Source: Bursaphelenchus xylophilus (Eukaryota > Nematoda > Chromadorea > Rhabditida > Aphelenchoididae). From it: DNA of 64,000 nucleotides. The stretch spans positions 8,556,001-8,620,000 of the forward strand of contig CAJFCV020000002.1 of NCBI GenBank assembly GCA_904066235.2. Reading direction: 5' to 3'. The translations under genes and the position numbers were made by a program. Below are positions 25,612-37,456 of the stretch, piece by piece; the first letter of the stretch is position 1, and the number at the start of each line of letters is the position of its first letter. Below the pieces are notes generated by a model. The model was not told the DNA's origin, searched no databases, and saw only the letters and a program-made list of their open reading frames with translations.

Positions 25612-26637
25612 GGCGTAAACAACTCGGATGAAGATAGAGAACGGTAGAGCGAGAGAGTGGCAGAGAAAAGCGAACGTTCCCTTCGCAATATGTTGTTACC
25701 AATGATTCCGGCACCGACATAAATGTTCGTTGAATTAAAATATTTTTATTATCATTACGTGCTTTATCCTACAGTTTAATTTTTTTGCAAAGCTCAGTTC
25801 TGCTGTAAGTTTGGATCTAGAGTTTGTTCTGGAACGCTTGAGTAGGCCGTAGATCAAAAGACTTTCCTCTTTGCATATCATTTTTCGCGAAAAGAGGTTT
25901 CCAGAATGTTTTGGAGGAGAAAATAAACAAGTTGGACTGGGAAGGTGCAAGATTGCATCACAAAAGATTAACATCATAATAGACACATGAGCAAGTTCCC
26001 AAACGTCTTAGGATCATGAAAACAAATTCCATTTCAACTTGTGCACGTGTCCTTTGGAAATTTTCAAGTAATGATGACAAATTGGAGGCATTGCAGGCCA
26101 AAACTGGGACGTGAAAGGTGATTTTTCCATTTTTGCCGGAGGTCATCAACATTCAACACGCAATATGAAGTCGTCAAATGCACATGGGATATTCTTTTTG
26201 TCAGTTGAAACACTTACTCCGGTCTTTTCGTCCAAAATAGCCCTCATTTCGAAGGGGTTGCACTGTTCTCTGCTCCAATGTTCTCTAATCTCTATTTTGT
26301 TTTTTTGTTGAAGACCAGGAAAACACTGGGATTCTCTTGCACCCAACTTAGCCTTTTTCACGTTCGCTCGGTCCGTTTTTGTTTACATCGAAGAGAAAGG
26401 GAATATGGAGAGCATAAAATTTCCGCACGTGCTGATGTTAAAGTGCTATGAAGGCGAGTTTCAACGGTGATGATTCAACAAGCGAGGTAGCGAAAGACCT
26501 CCTCTAGAAGCTCAGTGGTGATATCTACCAAAGATTTTTCCATCGAAATTTCATCATCGGCAAACGGCAGACAGAATGATTCGACGAACAATTTCATTGG
26601 TTTTTCATCTCATGACCGGTCGATTTTCCTCTCAAAA
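25612..26637. other. Intergenic region upstream of two divergent genes
   Basis: About 1 kb between the heat-shock promoter and the claudin-like gene. Short open frames only, no supported exon. It presumably includes the claudin-like gene's promoter and 5' UTR. Confidence 0.4.
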
Positions 26638-27473
26638 ATGAGCACACTAAAGTGTCTAAAATTCATGTTCGTATTTCTTCATTTGCTTGGATTAGTCATC
26701 ATTCTTGTCGCAGTCGCCTTGCCAAAGTGGTTTACAACCAGCCCGGGCTCTTACAGTTCATTGTTCGCACTGTATTGCGATGGAGACTGCGAGTGCGTCA
26801 AGGTAAATTGACCAACAATACATCGACAGTTTTTGTCATTGAAAAGTTTCAAAATCTTTGAACAACTTCGTTCAGCACAAGACAATGAACATTTATTTCA
26901 TTTTCCAGGAATTCTCCCACTCTAATAATCGCTGGATCGGTACGTTTGCCGTTTTCGTTGGAATTGCTGGGATCATTTTGTCGACGATTGCGCTGCCTTT
27001 TTCGGTTCGTCGCAACAGCCCTGAGGGCTTCATTAATATTGGAATTGTGAATATTTTTGGCTCGTTGATTGGAGCCAGTGGACTGGGAGTTTTGACATAT
27101 TTTTTTTGGAATTGTAAGCCTGCAGAGTGGTTAAATATTGCTAAATATTTAGTTTATAAAACTGTAATTCTTTTTTCCGATGTTTGAGATTTACATAAAT
27201 TCGTCTCGAAATAAGTATTGGCCCCTATTTTTAGCCGACTGCAAAATCATTCGAGAAATTGGTCTCCCAATTCCTTTGTTCACTGTCGGATTGATTATCG
27301 TATTATTCACCGGTGTGTTCAGCATTGTCATCGCTAAGTTCACACGCACAAAACAAGAGGAATCAGAAGACTCGGCAACTCGAGAACAAGCCCCATTCAC
27401 TGATCTGTTTGGAGAACGGAGCTTCAAGAACAACACCTCCAGCTTTTTGTCATTTGGAAGTCGAGAGGACTAA
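26638..27473 (+). CDS. Four-transmembrane claudin/Clc-like protein
   Basis: Three exons: 26638-26802, 26909-27113 and 27235-27473, encoding 202 residues. There are four hydrophobic segments: residues about 8-32 (FVFLHLLGLVIILVAVALP), then TFAVFVGIAGIILSTIALPF, NIGIVNIFGSLIGASGLGVL and LFTVGLIIVLFTGVFSIVIA. The first extracellular loop has KWFTT, then SLFALYCDGDCECV, reminiscent of the W...LW...C...C pattern of claudin/PMP22 and nematode Clc-like proteins but not a clean match. The C-terminal tail is hydrophilic and acidic, then serine-rich. Such proteins act in cell junctions or as channel subunits; which applies here is unknown. The start ATG 26638 follows CTCAAAA, and no other in-frame ATG precedes the first helix. 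Confidence 0.72.
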
Positions 27474-27508
27474 AGTTTCTTTGCATGATATTCAAATACA
27501 CAGAGATC

Positions 27509-27514
27509 AATAAA
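27509..27514 (+). terminator. Polyadenylation signal AATAAA
   Basis: AATAAA lies 36 bases after the stop codon of the claudin-like gene, at the usual position for a short nematode 3' UTR. Confidence 0.7.
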
Positions 27515-28391
27515 CGGGGTGGTTGTGAATTCAGCAATCTTAATTTTCTATTTTTCCCAACAGCTGGTCCAAGTGTATTTTCTCGGGGTTTTTGTGAGAT
27601 TTATCGCTTCAGATCGGCCCTTAGATTTATTGGGCTCATGCCAGTGAATTATTTGTTTTGATCCAATTATCTGTAAATATTATGATCCCATTTGAATCGA
27701 AAGATGTTTTCATTTTGCAAGCCGAGAAAAATTGTCATCACATGGCAAGCGCTACATAAAATCTTTGTTCTAAATTTATGAAAATGTACGTGGAACTCCT
27801 CTTCAAGCCATATATTTCTTAAAAATTTTTTTAATCATCAAAGGGTGTGGCAATTTTCATTGAAACCTTAAATTCTAGTTTTTGCTTTTTTGCTCAGTAC
27901 GTCGTTTCAAATTCGGTTAAACTAGTTCGTGCTTCCTTTCCAGCTACGCCGAGTCTCGAGTAAACATGGTTTATTTTTTCGGTTGGAATGAGCATCGCAT
28001 TGTTCTCCCTCATGTCGTTTCTCACATGCCCTTTCCTCCTCCTCTGCCCAGGGCCAATTGCATGTCCGCTTAATTTCTTATCAAGTCTCTTCCTTTCCAT
28101 TTCCCCTCAAATTCTTCCAACTTTATCAGCGAATTAAGAGGGAAAGGGAAAGTTTGATTTTTGAAATTTTTTATCGCTCCGATCCGTTTATTTGAACATA
28201 CGGAGAGCTTGGTGCTCTGGAAAGGGTTTGATATGGTTTCGAGTTGAAATTTGTTGCAGGTCCGCTGTTTTGGGTTTGGCGAGATAGAAAATTTTATAAG
28301 GACTATTTTGTTTGAAAACCTGAAAACCCGAGTTTCAAATTGACCTATTCCAATAAGAAGGAGTGAGGAAGCCCATAGGCAAATTTAACTT

Positions 28392-28843
28392 ACAGGGGAA
28401 GTACCTCAAGTGTAACGCTCAGATTTTGATGAAACTTGGCACAAATTTAGAATGATTTTTTCTAGAATATATGCGAGTATCCTAGCTCGCGCCTCGCAGA
28501 AACCGCCGAGATTTTTAGGCCGAAAGTCGGCGAAAATTTGAGACTTTTTACCGAATTTCGGCACTGAAACTTTTGTACCTATTTCTAACGTAAAGGGTAA
28601 TGTTTCCACAAAAAAAAATAATTTTTTCCGCACGAAACTACCAAAGTTATGGCCAAAAACGGTTTTTCTCTCTGACCGCTCTCCGCGTTTAGTGTATTCC
28701 CTCGGCGGCAAATATCGTTCAGTATCTCGACGGCGCTTGCAAAGCGCGAGCTAAAACTTTCAGGAATTGATATTTAGTTCATGTCCAACATGTGTGGAAA
28801 ATCTAAAGAAAATCTGAGCGTCGCACTTGGGGTCGTTCCTTGT
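28392..28843. mobile_element. TIR element, family P, copy 3
   Basis: The left end is ACAGGGGAAGTACCTCAAGTG. The right end has diverged to CACTTGGGGTCGTTCCTTGT. Interior as in other copies, including GATGAAACTTGGCACAAATT. Confidence 0.88.
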
Positions 28844-30605
28844 TAGTCTGTAACTTTTTGATTCGGACGGTTCCACAAAGAAGAAATTTTTAGCCCATAA
28901 TGGAAACCATGATTTAGGAAAACCCATTTTGTCTGGCCCACTCTCCTCATTTCGAATGTTCTCTCGTCAGACCGTTGAACATCTCGAATGCCGTTGAAAC
29001 GGAAAATTTAGATATTTCAGGCAATCAAACACGAAATTAGTCAAAAATTTCGTGTTGAGTTGGAAGCAAATCTGAATGTATTCCTTGAGAATTGTCTTCT
29101 TATTTTTCCTCCAAAAAAGCTCTGCCCCTGTATTTCTTATGGAAATTTTAATACCTCATATACAAAATGTTATTCGTCCAGCGACTTGACGGACACACTA
29201 GCACCGTAATAACTTTTGAACTCGTGTTATCCTGAAATTTCAGCCCAATCTAATCGGAATTCTCCCATTCAATTGTTTTTCGCGTCGTCCTCGTGGTCCA
29301 GACGCCTTCGGACATAAACAATATCCAGTTTCCCTTCTCCCAACGTCTTCGCTTATCTGGGATCGGCTTTATTTGCCGTCCGCAGCTCCGCATAACATCC
29401 TGGAAGTGTCCCGATATTATTCGAAATTTCTGAACACATTGTTTTGGCCTCCAAATTCGTTGTTTGTTTGACTTTTTGCGCCCAAATTTTTCCGTCTCCG
29501 ACTATTTGCGTTTTAGACAAAAACAGATCTCCTTGGACGTTGTAAACAATAGAATTAGTCTGTGTTTCGGGGTTAACGTCTCGATTCTTTGGATTTTTGT
29601 AAAACGATTGGCATTTTTCTAGGTATCGGGAAGATGGTTAAAGCAACTTTTTGGACATTGCTATCGGCAAGGAACTTTTTCAAAGCACTTGCAAGTTCAT
29701 TAAAATTTTCCGACCGTGTTCTTGGCCAAGTTTTCATTTTCTAGGAACTTAGTTCGTTATTTGTCAGAACGTCCAAGATGTTCAATCATCCTTCCTAACG
29801 AGGTCTTTGCAAAACTTTAACCTAATTTTATGCCGATTTTCATCAAAATCTCTGCATATCGTTTGGGCACTCGTTCCAGCTACTCGTTTTTGTGAGACGA
29901 ACATTATTGGCCATGATCTTTATTCCACTTTACGAGACATCAGGAACAGTTGCACTTTTCTTTTTTAATTAGTATAACCCGTTGGGCGAAGGGCTCGTTT
30001 TCCGATCCTATTTTCAGACAATAACCGCGCCTACTTTTGTTATAGTTTAATGCTGTTTTGTCGTGTGATTGACGGGCATTTTTTTGTATTAATTTCCTCG
30101 TACATCGCATTTCTAAATTTGGTCGAATTGAATCTTTTGGGGGAAGGGAAATATCGCATTTCTCACCTTGCACTTTTAACTCTTTTGTGAATACATTTAC
30201 GGCTGGGTTCGAAACATGCGACAGCATTAGGGATTCGAATGTTTTCGACCTAAACAATACCTTATGAGTAGGGGCCGGGAGCTCTTGTTTGTCCGAACAT
30301 CCTACGGAGAGAAGGTCAACGTTGAGTTTTCCGATTTTGCGACTCTTTTGGACAAATAATTGGATGGGGAATCTGCTGATTTTCGTTTCCAAAAATAGAA
30401 AGGTTGTAAATCGCCGAGTAATGAGTCGCCGATAAAGAATGCTCTTGTTTGATCTGCTAAAGTGTAAGTGGATTCTGTCAACGAGAATTCGAAGGAAATG
30501 CCGAATTTCTCTGCAATTTCTAGATAAAAATCTTGAGGTCCCTGAAGAACGCGGTCTTTTATTCAGCAACCAAAAAAATATTTTTTGTGCCTAATGCGCT
30601 AAGCT

Positions 30606-30880
30606 CCTGGCAAGGGAGCGGTCCCAACGATCTGTGGGACCCACAAATGAGACCACAAGATTCTTAAAGAGAACGTAAATTTTGGTAGAACCCGTTTTTA
30701 CTTTCGATTTCGATGAAGAGGGAAATTTTGTAAAAACTTTCGGTCGACATTTCTCGTCGCTCAAGGCTCCACAGCAGAAAGTAAAAACGGATTTTTACTA
30801 AACCTTACGTTCTCTTTCAGAAAATCGTGATCTCATTTGTGGATCCCACAGATGACTGGGACCATTCCCTCGTCAGAGAA
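30606..30880. repeat. Inverted-repeat element
   Basis: The left arm (GGTCCCAACGATCTGTGGGA, then ACAAATGAGACCAC and GAGAACGTAA) and the right arm (TTACGTTCTC, GATCTCATTTGTGG, CCCACAGATGACTGGGACC) are complementary. A further inner pair is AAACGG/ACTTTC. Probably a MITE; single copy in the window. Confidence 0.65.
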
Positions 30881-31568
30881 ACTAACTTCAGCCTTATAGA
30901 TTTGCACTTTACGAACTCCTTTTGTCATCATAAGTGCCTGTTCCAAAATTTGATTACACCCCTATCGTTGAAGACCCTCTGACCAAATGCCCTTAGGGCT
31001 TTACGAGTCCAAAGTCTCTTCCGATGTGCTCACGAGTGTCGCGGCCAAATATTTTCCCATTTTTGTCCACTTAAGGTTTCTTTAGTTGTTCTAATCCAAG
31101 AAATCCCAGAATTCCGACACAATGTCACATGCGCCTTAAACGATGACCGGCCAAAAAAAAGGGCACAGAAAAGGGTCGTCTCTTCGATAATATAAATCTT
31201 TGTCTTCGGAGAAAGGGAAGAAAGAAAGGGCGACGGAGAGAAAAAAAGCGAAAAAATTGTTTAAAGAACCTAACAGCTTTTTCCTAAACAAAATGCCCAA
31301 AACATTTTCATTACGTTTGGCGTCTTTTCGGTTATTATTTCCCCCCGGATTGTTATCGATTTTATGAGACCCAATCTCCAGACCAATTGGCTGGGGTCGG
31401 AAGTCGGGAGCGTCGGGTTAATGCTGGACTTGATTTGTTTTCGCGAACGTTTTTTATTTTGGTCAGCAAGAAACTTATTGCCATTTTGTAGTGTGTTACA
31501 AAAGTTTCTATCGGGTTTTCATAGCGAACAGTCGATAAAAAAATTTTAAATTGTTTGCAGCTCCATCT

Positions 31569-31601
31569 ATGAGTTTCACCGAGACGTCGCGAAGTTTTTG
31601 A
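31569..31601 (+). promoter_or_regulatory. Upstream open reading frame in the SLC22 leader
   Basis: After the acceptor at 31560 the first ATG (31569) opens a 10-codon frame that stops at 31601, eight bases before the main ATG at 31609. If the leader begins at this acceptor, the uORF would be translated first and could lower expression. Confidence 0.45.
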
Positions 31602-31608
31602 ACTCGAA

Positions 31609-34600
31609 ATGCGATCAGATCGCCCTCCGCCCGCTCCGAATGAGGTCACGGAGTCCACGCAGCGTCTTCTGGAGGATGCGGCACCAATTGGACTGGAGAG
31701 AAGACGTTCCTCGTCAGTTGGTGGTCCCTTCTCCACTCCATCGACTTCAACCTCCTCGGCTGGAGTGACTCCAGTATCACCGGCACCGGCAGAACAACCT
31801 TTTGTAAGTGCCTTCAAGTCTTCTTTATTGGAGTTTAGGGCTTTAAATTATGATGTGAAATACCTGCAGGATCCACTGGGTGGTATTTAAGAGATCTCAG
31901 GGCTTTTGGTAATCTAAAATTCAAGAAATAATATAAAAACCTCATCTTTTAGCAAAACCACTCAGCGTCCTTTGGAATCCTCAACCCCACAAAGCCAGTA
32001 GATTCGGTTCCCGGCATTACCGCGCCCATCAGTCAGGTCTCTTTGAATGATTTTGTTGTTGTGAATGGAGGTCCGGCTGCCAATAATGTCTTCCCAACAA
32101 CTGCCGTCTCAACGGAGAGTGTTGGTTCAGCCAACGCGGAATACGTTCATCCACCTCCAGTGTATGTCCAGAGTGAGGTTGATCTTCGATCCGCTAAAAT
32201 TCCAATGAGCCTGGGACAAAACTTCGTCCAATCGGATCCAACGCTAACCGAACCGATCCTGTTTTTCGATGGTCCACAACCCGAGACAGAGTCGCAACAA
32301 ACAGTTCAGGAGGAGAAAGTGAATGATCCGAAAACAGGGTAAGGAGTTGTGTTAAGACGCCGGTAAAAAGGTCGTATTTTTGAAAGGTCATCATATCTAA
32401 AAAACAGTACTTTTACCATACCATCTTTTAGAAACCGAGTTCGCAACCAAAGTGAACTGGAAATCAACGCGCAACACTATCGAATGCAAAAGCAATACAA
32501 GACGAAGCGGTCCCGAAATCTCACGGATATCGACTTCGAAGGAATCCTCAAAATAATTGGCGGCTGTAATATGTGGCAGATTATAATCTACATCATGATC
32601 TCGGCACATCAAGTTCCACATGCCATGTTCAATTTGTCGGTGGTCTACTTGACCTACCAACCCGATCATTGGTGTAAAATCCCATCCTTTTCCAAGGCCT
32701 ACATCGAATCCCATCGGAATGACATTGGGCCCGGTTGGACTTGGGAGAAGGCCATTGACAGCGGGATTGCATTTCCGATGGTTTCGAATCGACAAAGAAG
32801 GGGGAAGATCTGGCATGATCAATGTAATTACTATAGACTGCCGAATTCCGAGTATCGAAAGTACCTCAGGATGGATTTTGAATCGGCCAGGAAGCTGGCG
32901 GCCAGTCGCAATCGAACATTGAAGATTGACAGATGCAAGGTGAGAAAAGCCGTTTAAAAATCTCAAAAAGTTTCCCCGATGACTCTTGTTCTGTTCAACA
33001 ATTACAATTTCACGTTTTCAGGCCTGGGATTACGACAAATCAGTAATGAAAGACACCGTTGTAATGCAATGGCATCGTGTTTGTGATGATAATTGGAGTC
33101 GAGCGCACGTCCACTTGTCCTACTCATTGGGCTACCTGGTTGGTTGTATTGCCGGAGGCTTTGTCTCGGACCGTTATGGAAGAAAGAGCGCCATTTATGG
33201 GTTCAGTGTTCTATCCACAATCTTCGGTTTTCTGTTGCCATTCAGTCGAGAATTCGAGGTGTTTCTGGTTGTTCGATTCTTGCTGGCTGTATGGTAAGCT
33301 TTTTGCCTTCACCCTTCCGTCATGTTGGTCTACTCATAGTCATTGATCTCTTTTCCTTTGGCCGGGACGTCTTATTCTCTCATTATTGAAATCCAGACTT
33401 TGTCTGATCTCCCATCCGTTTTCCTATTTCCATCTTTATTGTATTGTTCCTTATTTTAGCAACGAAGCCGCCGATCTTGCCGCTTATGTTATGTGTATGG
33501 AAATTACGGGTGTAAAGTACAGATCGATTGTGGGTTCTCTTCTCCAAGCCCCTTGGGCTTGTGGATACGCCTTCTTGGCGCTGGTCGCTTACATCTGCAA
33601 GTCATGGGTTGGAATCCAGGTAAGCTTGTCATTCCCGTATTTTTTCAATCATTCGTTCTTGTACAATATACAATTTCCAGATGGTGACAACAGTTCTCCA
33701 TTTCCTAGCGCTCTTCCTTATCCATCATCTGCCAGAAAGTCCTCGATGGTTGATTGTTATGAATCGAGTTGATGAAGCCGAGAAGATTATCCGAAAAGCA
33801 TGCCATTTGAACAACAGTTCTTTGCCATCTGATCTAGAGCTGGTCAGACATGCGGAGATGAGGAAATGGACCAAGACAATGCAGCGACCACACTTTTTAC
33901 ACACCTTCAAATCGCAGGCAATGACTTTCCGGAACCTGATCATCTTTATCGTCTGGATCGCGACCGCTTTAGTGTACTATGGAATTGTCATCGCGTTGTC
34001 GGATCAAGTAAGGTCTTATAATTTTTTTAAAGCCAGCTTTCAACTTCTGACTGATTTAATTTGTCCACCATGTAGCCTGAGTATCCTAAACCCAATTTAC
34101 GTTAAAACCTCACCTTTACTTTCCAGAGTTCGCCCGGCAGATCGATGTTTGTTGGTAACTTCTTCCTGAACAATGCCATCGCTGGTGCTATCGAATTGCC
34201 CACTCTGTTGGCATGCGTTTATCTTCTCCAATTTGGCCGTAAACGGTCTCAAGTCATCACATTGATTAGTGCGGGTACCCTTATTTTCATTGCCATGTGT
34301 GCTAGTCTCAAGGAAGAGATGACTGTAAGTATCTAGAAAAAACTAAAAAGCTAATTAAAAGCAGTACCGTCTCCATTTTTATATTGAATGTCTTTTCAGT
34401 TCTCCTTGATCTTCATGTTGGCCGGGAAAGCTTGTATCCAAGGTGCCTTCAACATCTTGTACATCTTCACCTCCGAACTTTATCCCACCGTCATTCGGAA
34501 TAGTGCAGTGGGGATGTGCTCAATGGTGGCTCGGATTGGTGCTGGTGCATCCGGCTACATTGCCATCTTGTCCGATGTGACGTTGCCAGTGGTCCCCATG

Positions 34601-34986
34601 GGAATATTTTGTATTTTTTCGTTATTCGCCGGTGTTCTCATCTATTTCTTGCCTGAAACCAGGGACTTGCCTTTGCCCGACACCATGTGGGTAAGTCGTA
34701 TTTTAACATTGCGTTTTACTCTTATGATCCGAGAGTGTTCGGGGCAGTTCTATGAGCCTTATCCTTGATTCAAATCATAGCAAATAAAAAAAATTACTTT
34801 ATCATACCTTTTCAGGACGCGGTGACCATGTTGAAGAACAACAACTCCTACAAATGCACGGGTGGGATTCGTCGGAACTCGGTGATCCACGAAGAAGAGG
34901 AGGAAGACGAGGAATACAAGCAGTCGCCCACCTCCAAAGACGCGCCAGTCAACGATATCAGCACCAAAAAGGCGGGCGTCAAGTAG
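31609..34986 (+). CDS. SLC22-family organic ion transporter
   Basis: A major-facilitator plasma-membrane carrier of the organic cation/anion type; the substrate cannot be told from sequence. Nine exons: 31609-31803, 31953-32338, 32432-32939, 33022-33293, 33460-33619, 33681-34007, 34127-34324, 34400-34690, 34816-34986, encoding 835 residues. The first about 220 residues form a long, Ser/Pro/Thr-rich cytosolic extension not usual in vertebrate SLC22. TM1 (IIIYIMISAHQVPHAMFNL) is followed by a large extracellular loop with Cys and two N-x-S/T sites. The MFS loop motif SDRYGRKSA, the SLC22 motif LPESPRWLI and the late LYPTVIRNSAVGMCSM are clear. The C-terminus has an acidic EEEEEDEEY run. An acceptor (TTTGCAG, 31554-31560) precedes the leader. 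The frame holds across all junctions. Confidence 0.92.
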
Positions 34987-35708
34987 TCGCCGCCGCCCTT
35001 CTCCTGTAGTCCAATCGACTGTAAAATCCTCCTCTTTTCCTGTAATATCAAAAAGAAACACTGATATATCGGTCTATTCTTGTAATCCACATCGTTTTCG
35101 AATAATATTTGTCGCGCATTTTCTGCCATTTCAATCTTGTCTTCACAGCCATACACAACAAAAACATAGACAGTCTTTAGACCATTTCGTTTTATCTTCA
35201 CAGCCCCAAAATTATATTTATGCAGACTTTACGGGTTTTCTGCACGTACAAGGTTTCGTTTTTCGTAATCGTTTCGATTAGAATGTTATTTTAGCGACAT
35301 AATATTTCTATTGTTCCGTTTGTTACGAATTTCCTGTAAATAACATAAATCTAGCTCCAAACTAGTTGGCCAAACTCGGTAAACAAAATTAAAATTTATT
35401 TAACAACAAAAAATATCAAAAATGAAAGATAAAGATCAACATGAGGAGGTCAACAAAAAAACAAGTTAGTTAAAACATTTAACCCAACGATGCTCACGTT
35501 GATTCTGATGGGCCAAGCAATAGTAAATAGTGCAAAAATAATTGAAACCGTTATAAACAATATTCTGCAACTATTTTAGGAGGTTAAATATGATGAATAA
35601 AATGATACAAAGTGAGAAAAACAATGTGAACATCGAGGCATGATATATGAAAATTGATTAATATTTGATTAGCGATATTTGGGGGCATATAAAGACATAC
35701 GATTCCTA
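34987..35708. other. Convergent intergenic region
   Basis: It lies between the stop codons of the SLC22 gene and the Musashi-like gene. AT-rich, presumably both 3' UTRs; no coding exon seen. Confidence 0.5.
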
Positions 35709-37262
35709 TTACTGTCTCATATATGGTAACTGAAGGAGAAGATTGGGAGGGGTCTCGGTTTGGAAGAAATTGGGAAAAGTATTCTGGATGGAGATCGGTT
35801 GAGAAGGTGGGGGCTGAAGATAAGGTGGCCTCACCAACGTCCTCATGACGTCATTGTGGGTGAGTGGAGTGCTTGGAGGTGGGAAGCGACTACAATTCGG
35901 CTGGAAATCAGCAGGAGCTGCCTTCATCGAAGCAAAACGCTGGGCCAGCTCTGAAAACGTCAAGTACAATATCAGAAATAAACGTAAACCATGCTTTTTC
36001 ATCCGAAAACAATAAAAACTTACGCGAGAACTCGTCCGTCGTCAAATTATAGGCATTCAGCATGTTCAACACCGCTTGTGGGGACGTCACGCTCTTGTCG
36101 AGTTCTGCCTTGAGCTGTGCTTCCTTGCACTCGGTTTTCTTCCCACAAATTATATGATGTCTCCTCTCCACAACAGCTTGCGCTTCCTCTTCGCTTTGAA
36201 AGGTGACAAACCCAAAGCCTAAAACAGTTCAACTTTTTATGTTACCAATCATCGCTTACCTCGATGCCGATGTTTATTGTAATCGTATTTCAACACAGCA
36301 TCTTCCACTTTTCCAAATTGAGAGAAGTAATTCTTCAGGTCCTCCAAAGTGGCACTTCGAGACAGCCCGCCCACAAAGACTTTTCTTTTGATGTTGCGCG
36401 AAGATCTAGCAGGCGAAATTTCCTTGATGGCCGGTTGAGGATCAATCTTTTTCCTGTCCAAAATGTGTTCCCCCTTTGCGAAGACCTTCTTGGAGTCTTT
36501 AGGATTAAGGAACGTCACAAATCCGAAGCCCCTAAATATATAGAAACACAATGTTAAATGTTCTTACCGAGTTGCGCCAGTGTTTTTGTCTCTCATGATC
36601 TGGCACTCGGTCAGCTCCCCAAATTGGCGGAAATAGTTGCGCAATGATTGGTCAGTGGTGTCCCAACTCAATCCACCAACAAAGATCTTCCTAAAAAACA
36701 AATGAAACGAAATAAAGATCTTACCCTTCATCCGGATGGATCGACTTCTCATACTTCTCCATGTCCGTTTCATACAGTTGATGAATCTGCTCAAAGGTCG
36801 GGGATTCTTGCAGATTCGTAAGGTTTGGGAATTTTGGCGGTCTTTTAATTAGTTGTGGAACCATCGAACTACTCGAGGACATTGCGGCGGGCTGAAAAAA
36901 TGTAAAGCATGACACAAAATTCCTCTCGTATTTTTAGGAGCAAAACATACAACGCGTATGCACGAACAATTTTTCAAGCCTGACAAACGTAAACCTGAAC
37001 GAAATCTTACCGAACTATGAGCGTTTTGGCTCATGTATTCCGAGAGTGTCCCATCTTTTTGTGACTCCAAGATCTGGGCCCAATCGACAACATTTCTCCC
37101 GAAAATTTTTGGAGAGTTCGGAGAGGCCGGGTCCATTCTGTAGATCATGTGGAGCTGACTTTGGATAGGAAGGTTTTTCGGCAATTCCTTCATGATGTTG
37201 GAGCGGAGACTTGGAGTCTTCAAAGATTTCTCCGGCTCCTTCTGCCCGTTTTGCGCAACCAT
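35709..37262 (-). CDS. Two-RRM RNA-binding protein, Musashi/hnRNP type
   Basis: Six minus-strand exons: 37262-37011, 36891-36725, 36690-36568, 36531-36260, 36218-36024, 35950-35709, encoding 416 residues. RRM1 starts [20 protein letters not shown] and has RNP1 [11 protein letters not shown]2 starts [16 protein letters not shown] and again has RGFGFVTF. The linker [12 protein letters not shown] and the end [10 protein letters not shown] favour Musashi over DAZAP1 or hnRNP D. A 140-residue N-terminal extension precedes RRM1, and the tail is Pro-rich. Musashi proteins bind UAG-containing 3' UTR motifs and control translation, mainly in neurons and germline; target specificity here is inference. 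A TTTTAG acceptor seven bases before ATG 37262 suggests SL trans-splicing. It lies about 195 bp from the edge of the etr-1 duplication on the same strand. Confidence 0.9.
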
Positions 37263-37269
37263 CTTGTGG

Positions 37270-37280
37270 CTAAAATTATG
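37270..37280 (-). promoter_or_regulatory. Probable trans-splice acceptor of the Musashi-like gene
   Basis: On the minus strand CATAATTTTAG ends at 37270, seven bases before the ATG at 37262, with no upstream coding exon evident. Confidence 0.55.
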
Positions 37281-37456
37281 AAATACCGTCTCAGAAAAAA
37301 TCGATATAAATTGGCGCGTTTGAAACACATACAAATTTTAAAGAAACCACAAATATGCCTAAAACAATATCCGGAAATCAGTAGCTCCAAGACCACGTTG
37401 AATAATAGTGCGAAACGTTATCCGGATGTTTCATAACCGCTATTTTAGCAAGACTT

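Larger units (their letters stand above)
27515..31560. other. Four-kilobase gene-poor stretch
   Basis: No exon chain is supported. It contains a family P element (28392-28843), a 209-codon minus frame without recognisable domain (29940-30569) and an inverted repeat (30606-30880). It may include distal promoter or non-coding 5' exons of the SLC22 gene. Confidence 0.45.

Noticed and set aside
26515..26637. In-frame extension upstream of the claudin-like ATG
   Set aside because: An open stretch precedes ATG 26638, but the extension is polar and lacks family features; the first helix starts naturally after 26638.
34759..35201. Minus-strand frames near the SLC22 3' end
   Set aside because: They are antisense to the acidic C-terminal exon and 3' UTR, and continue into non-coding DNA.
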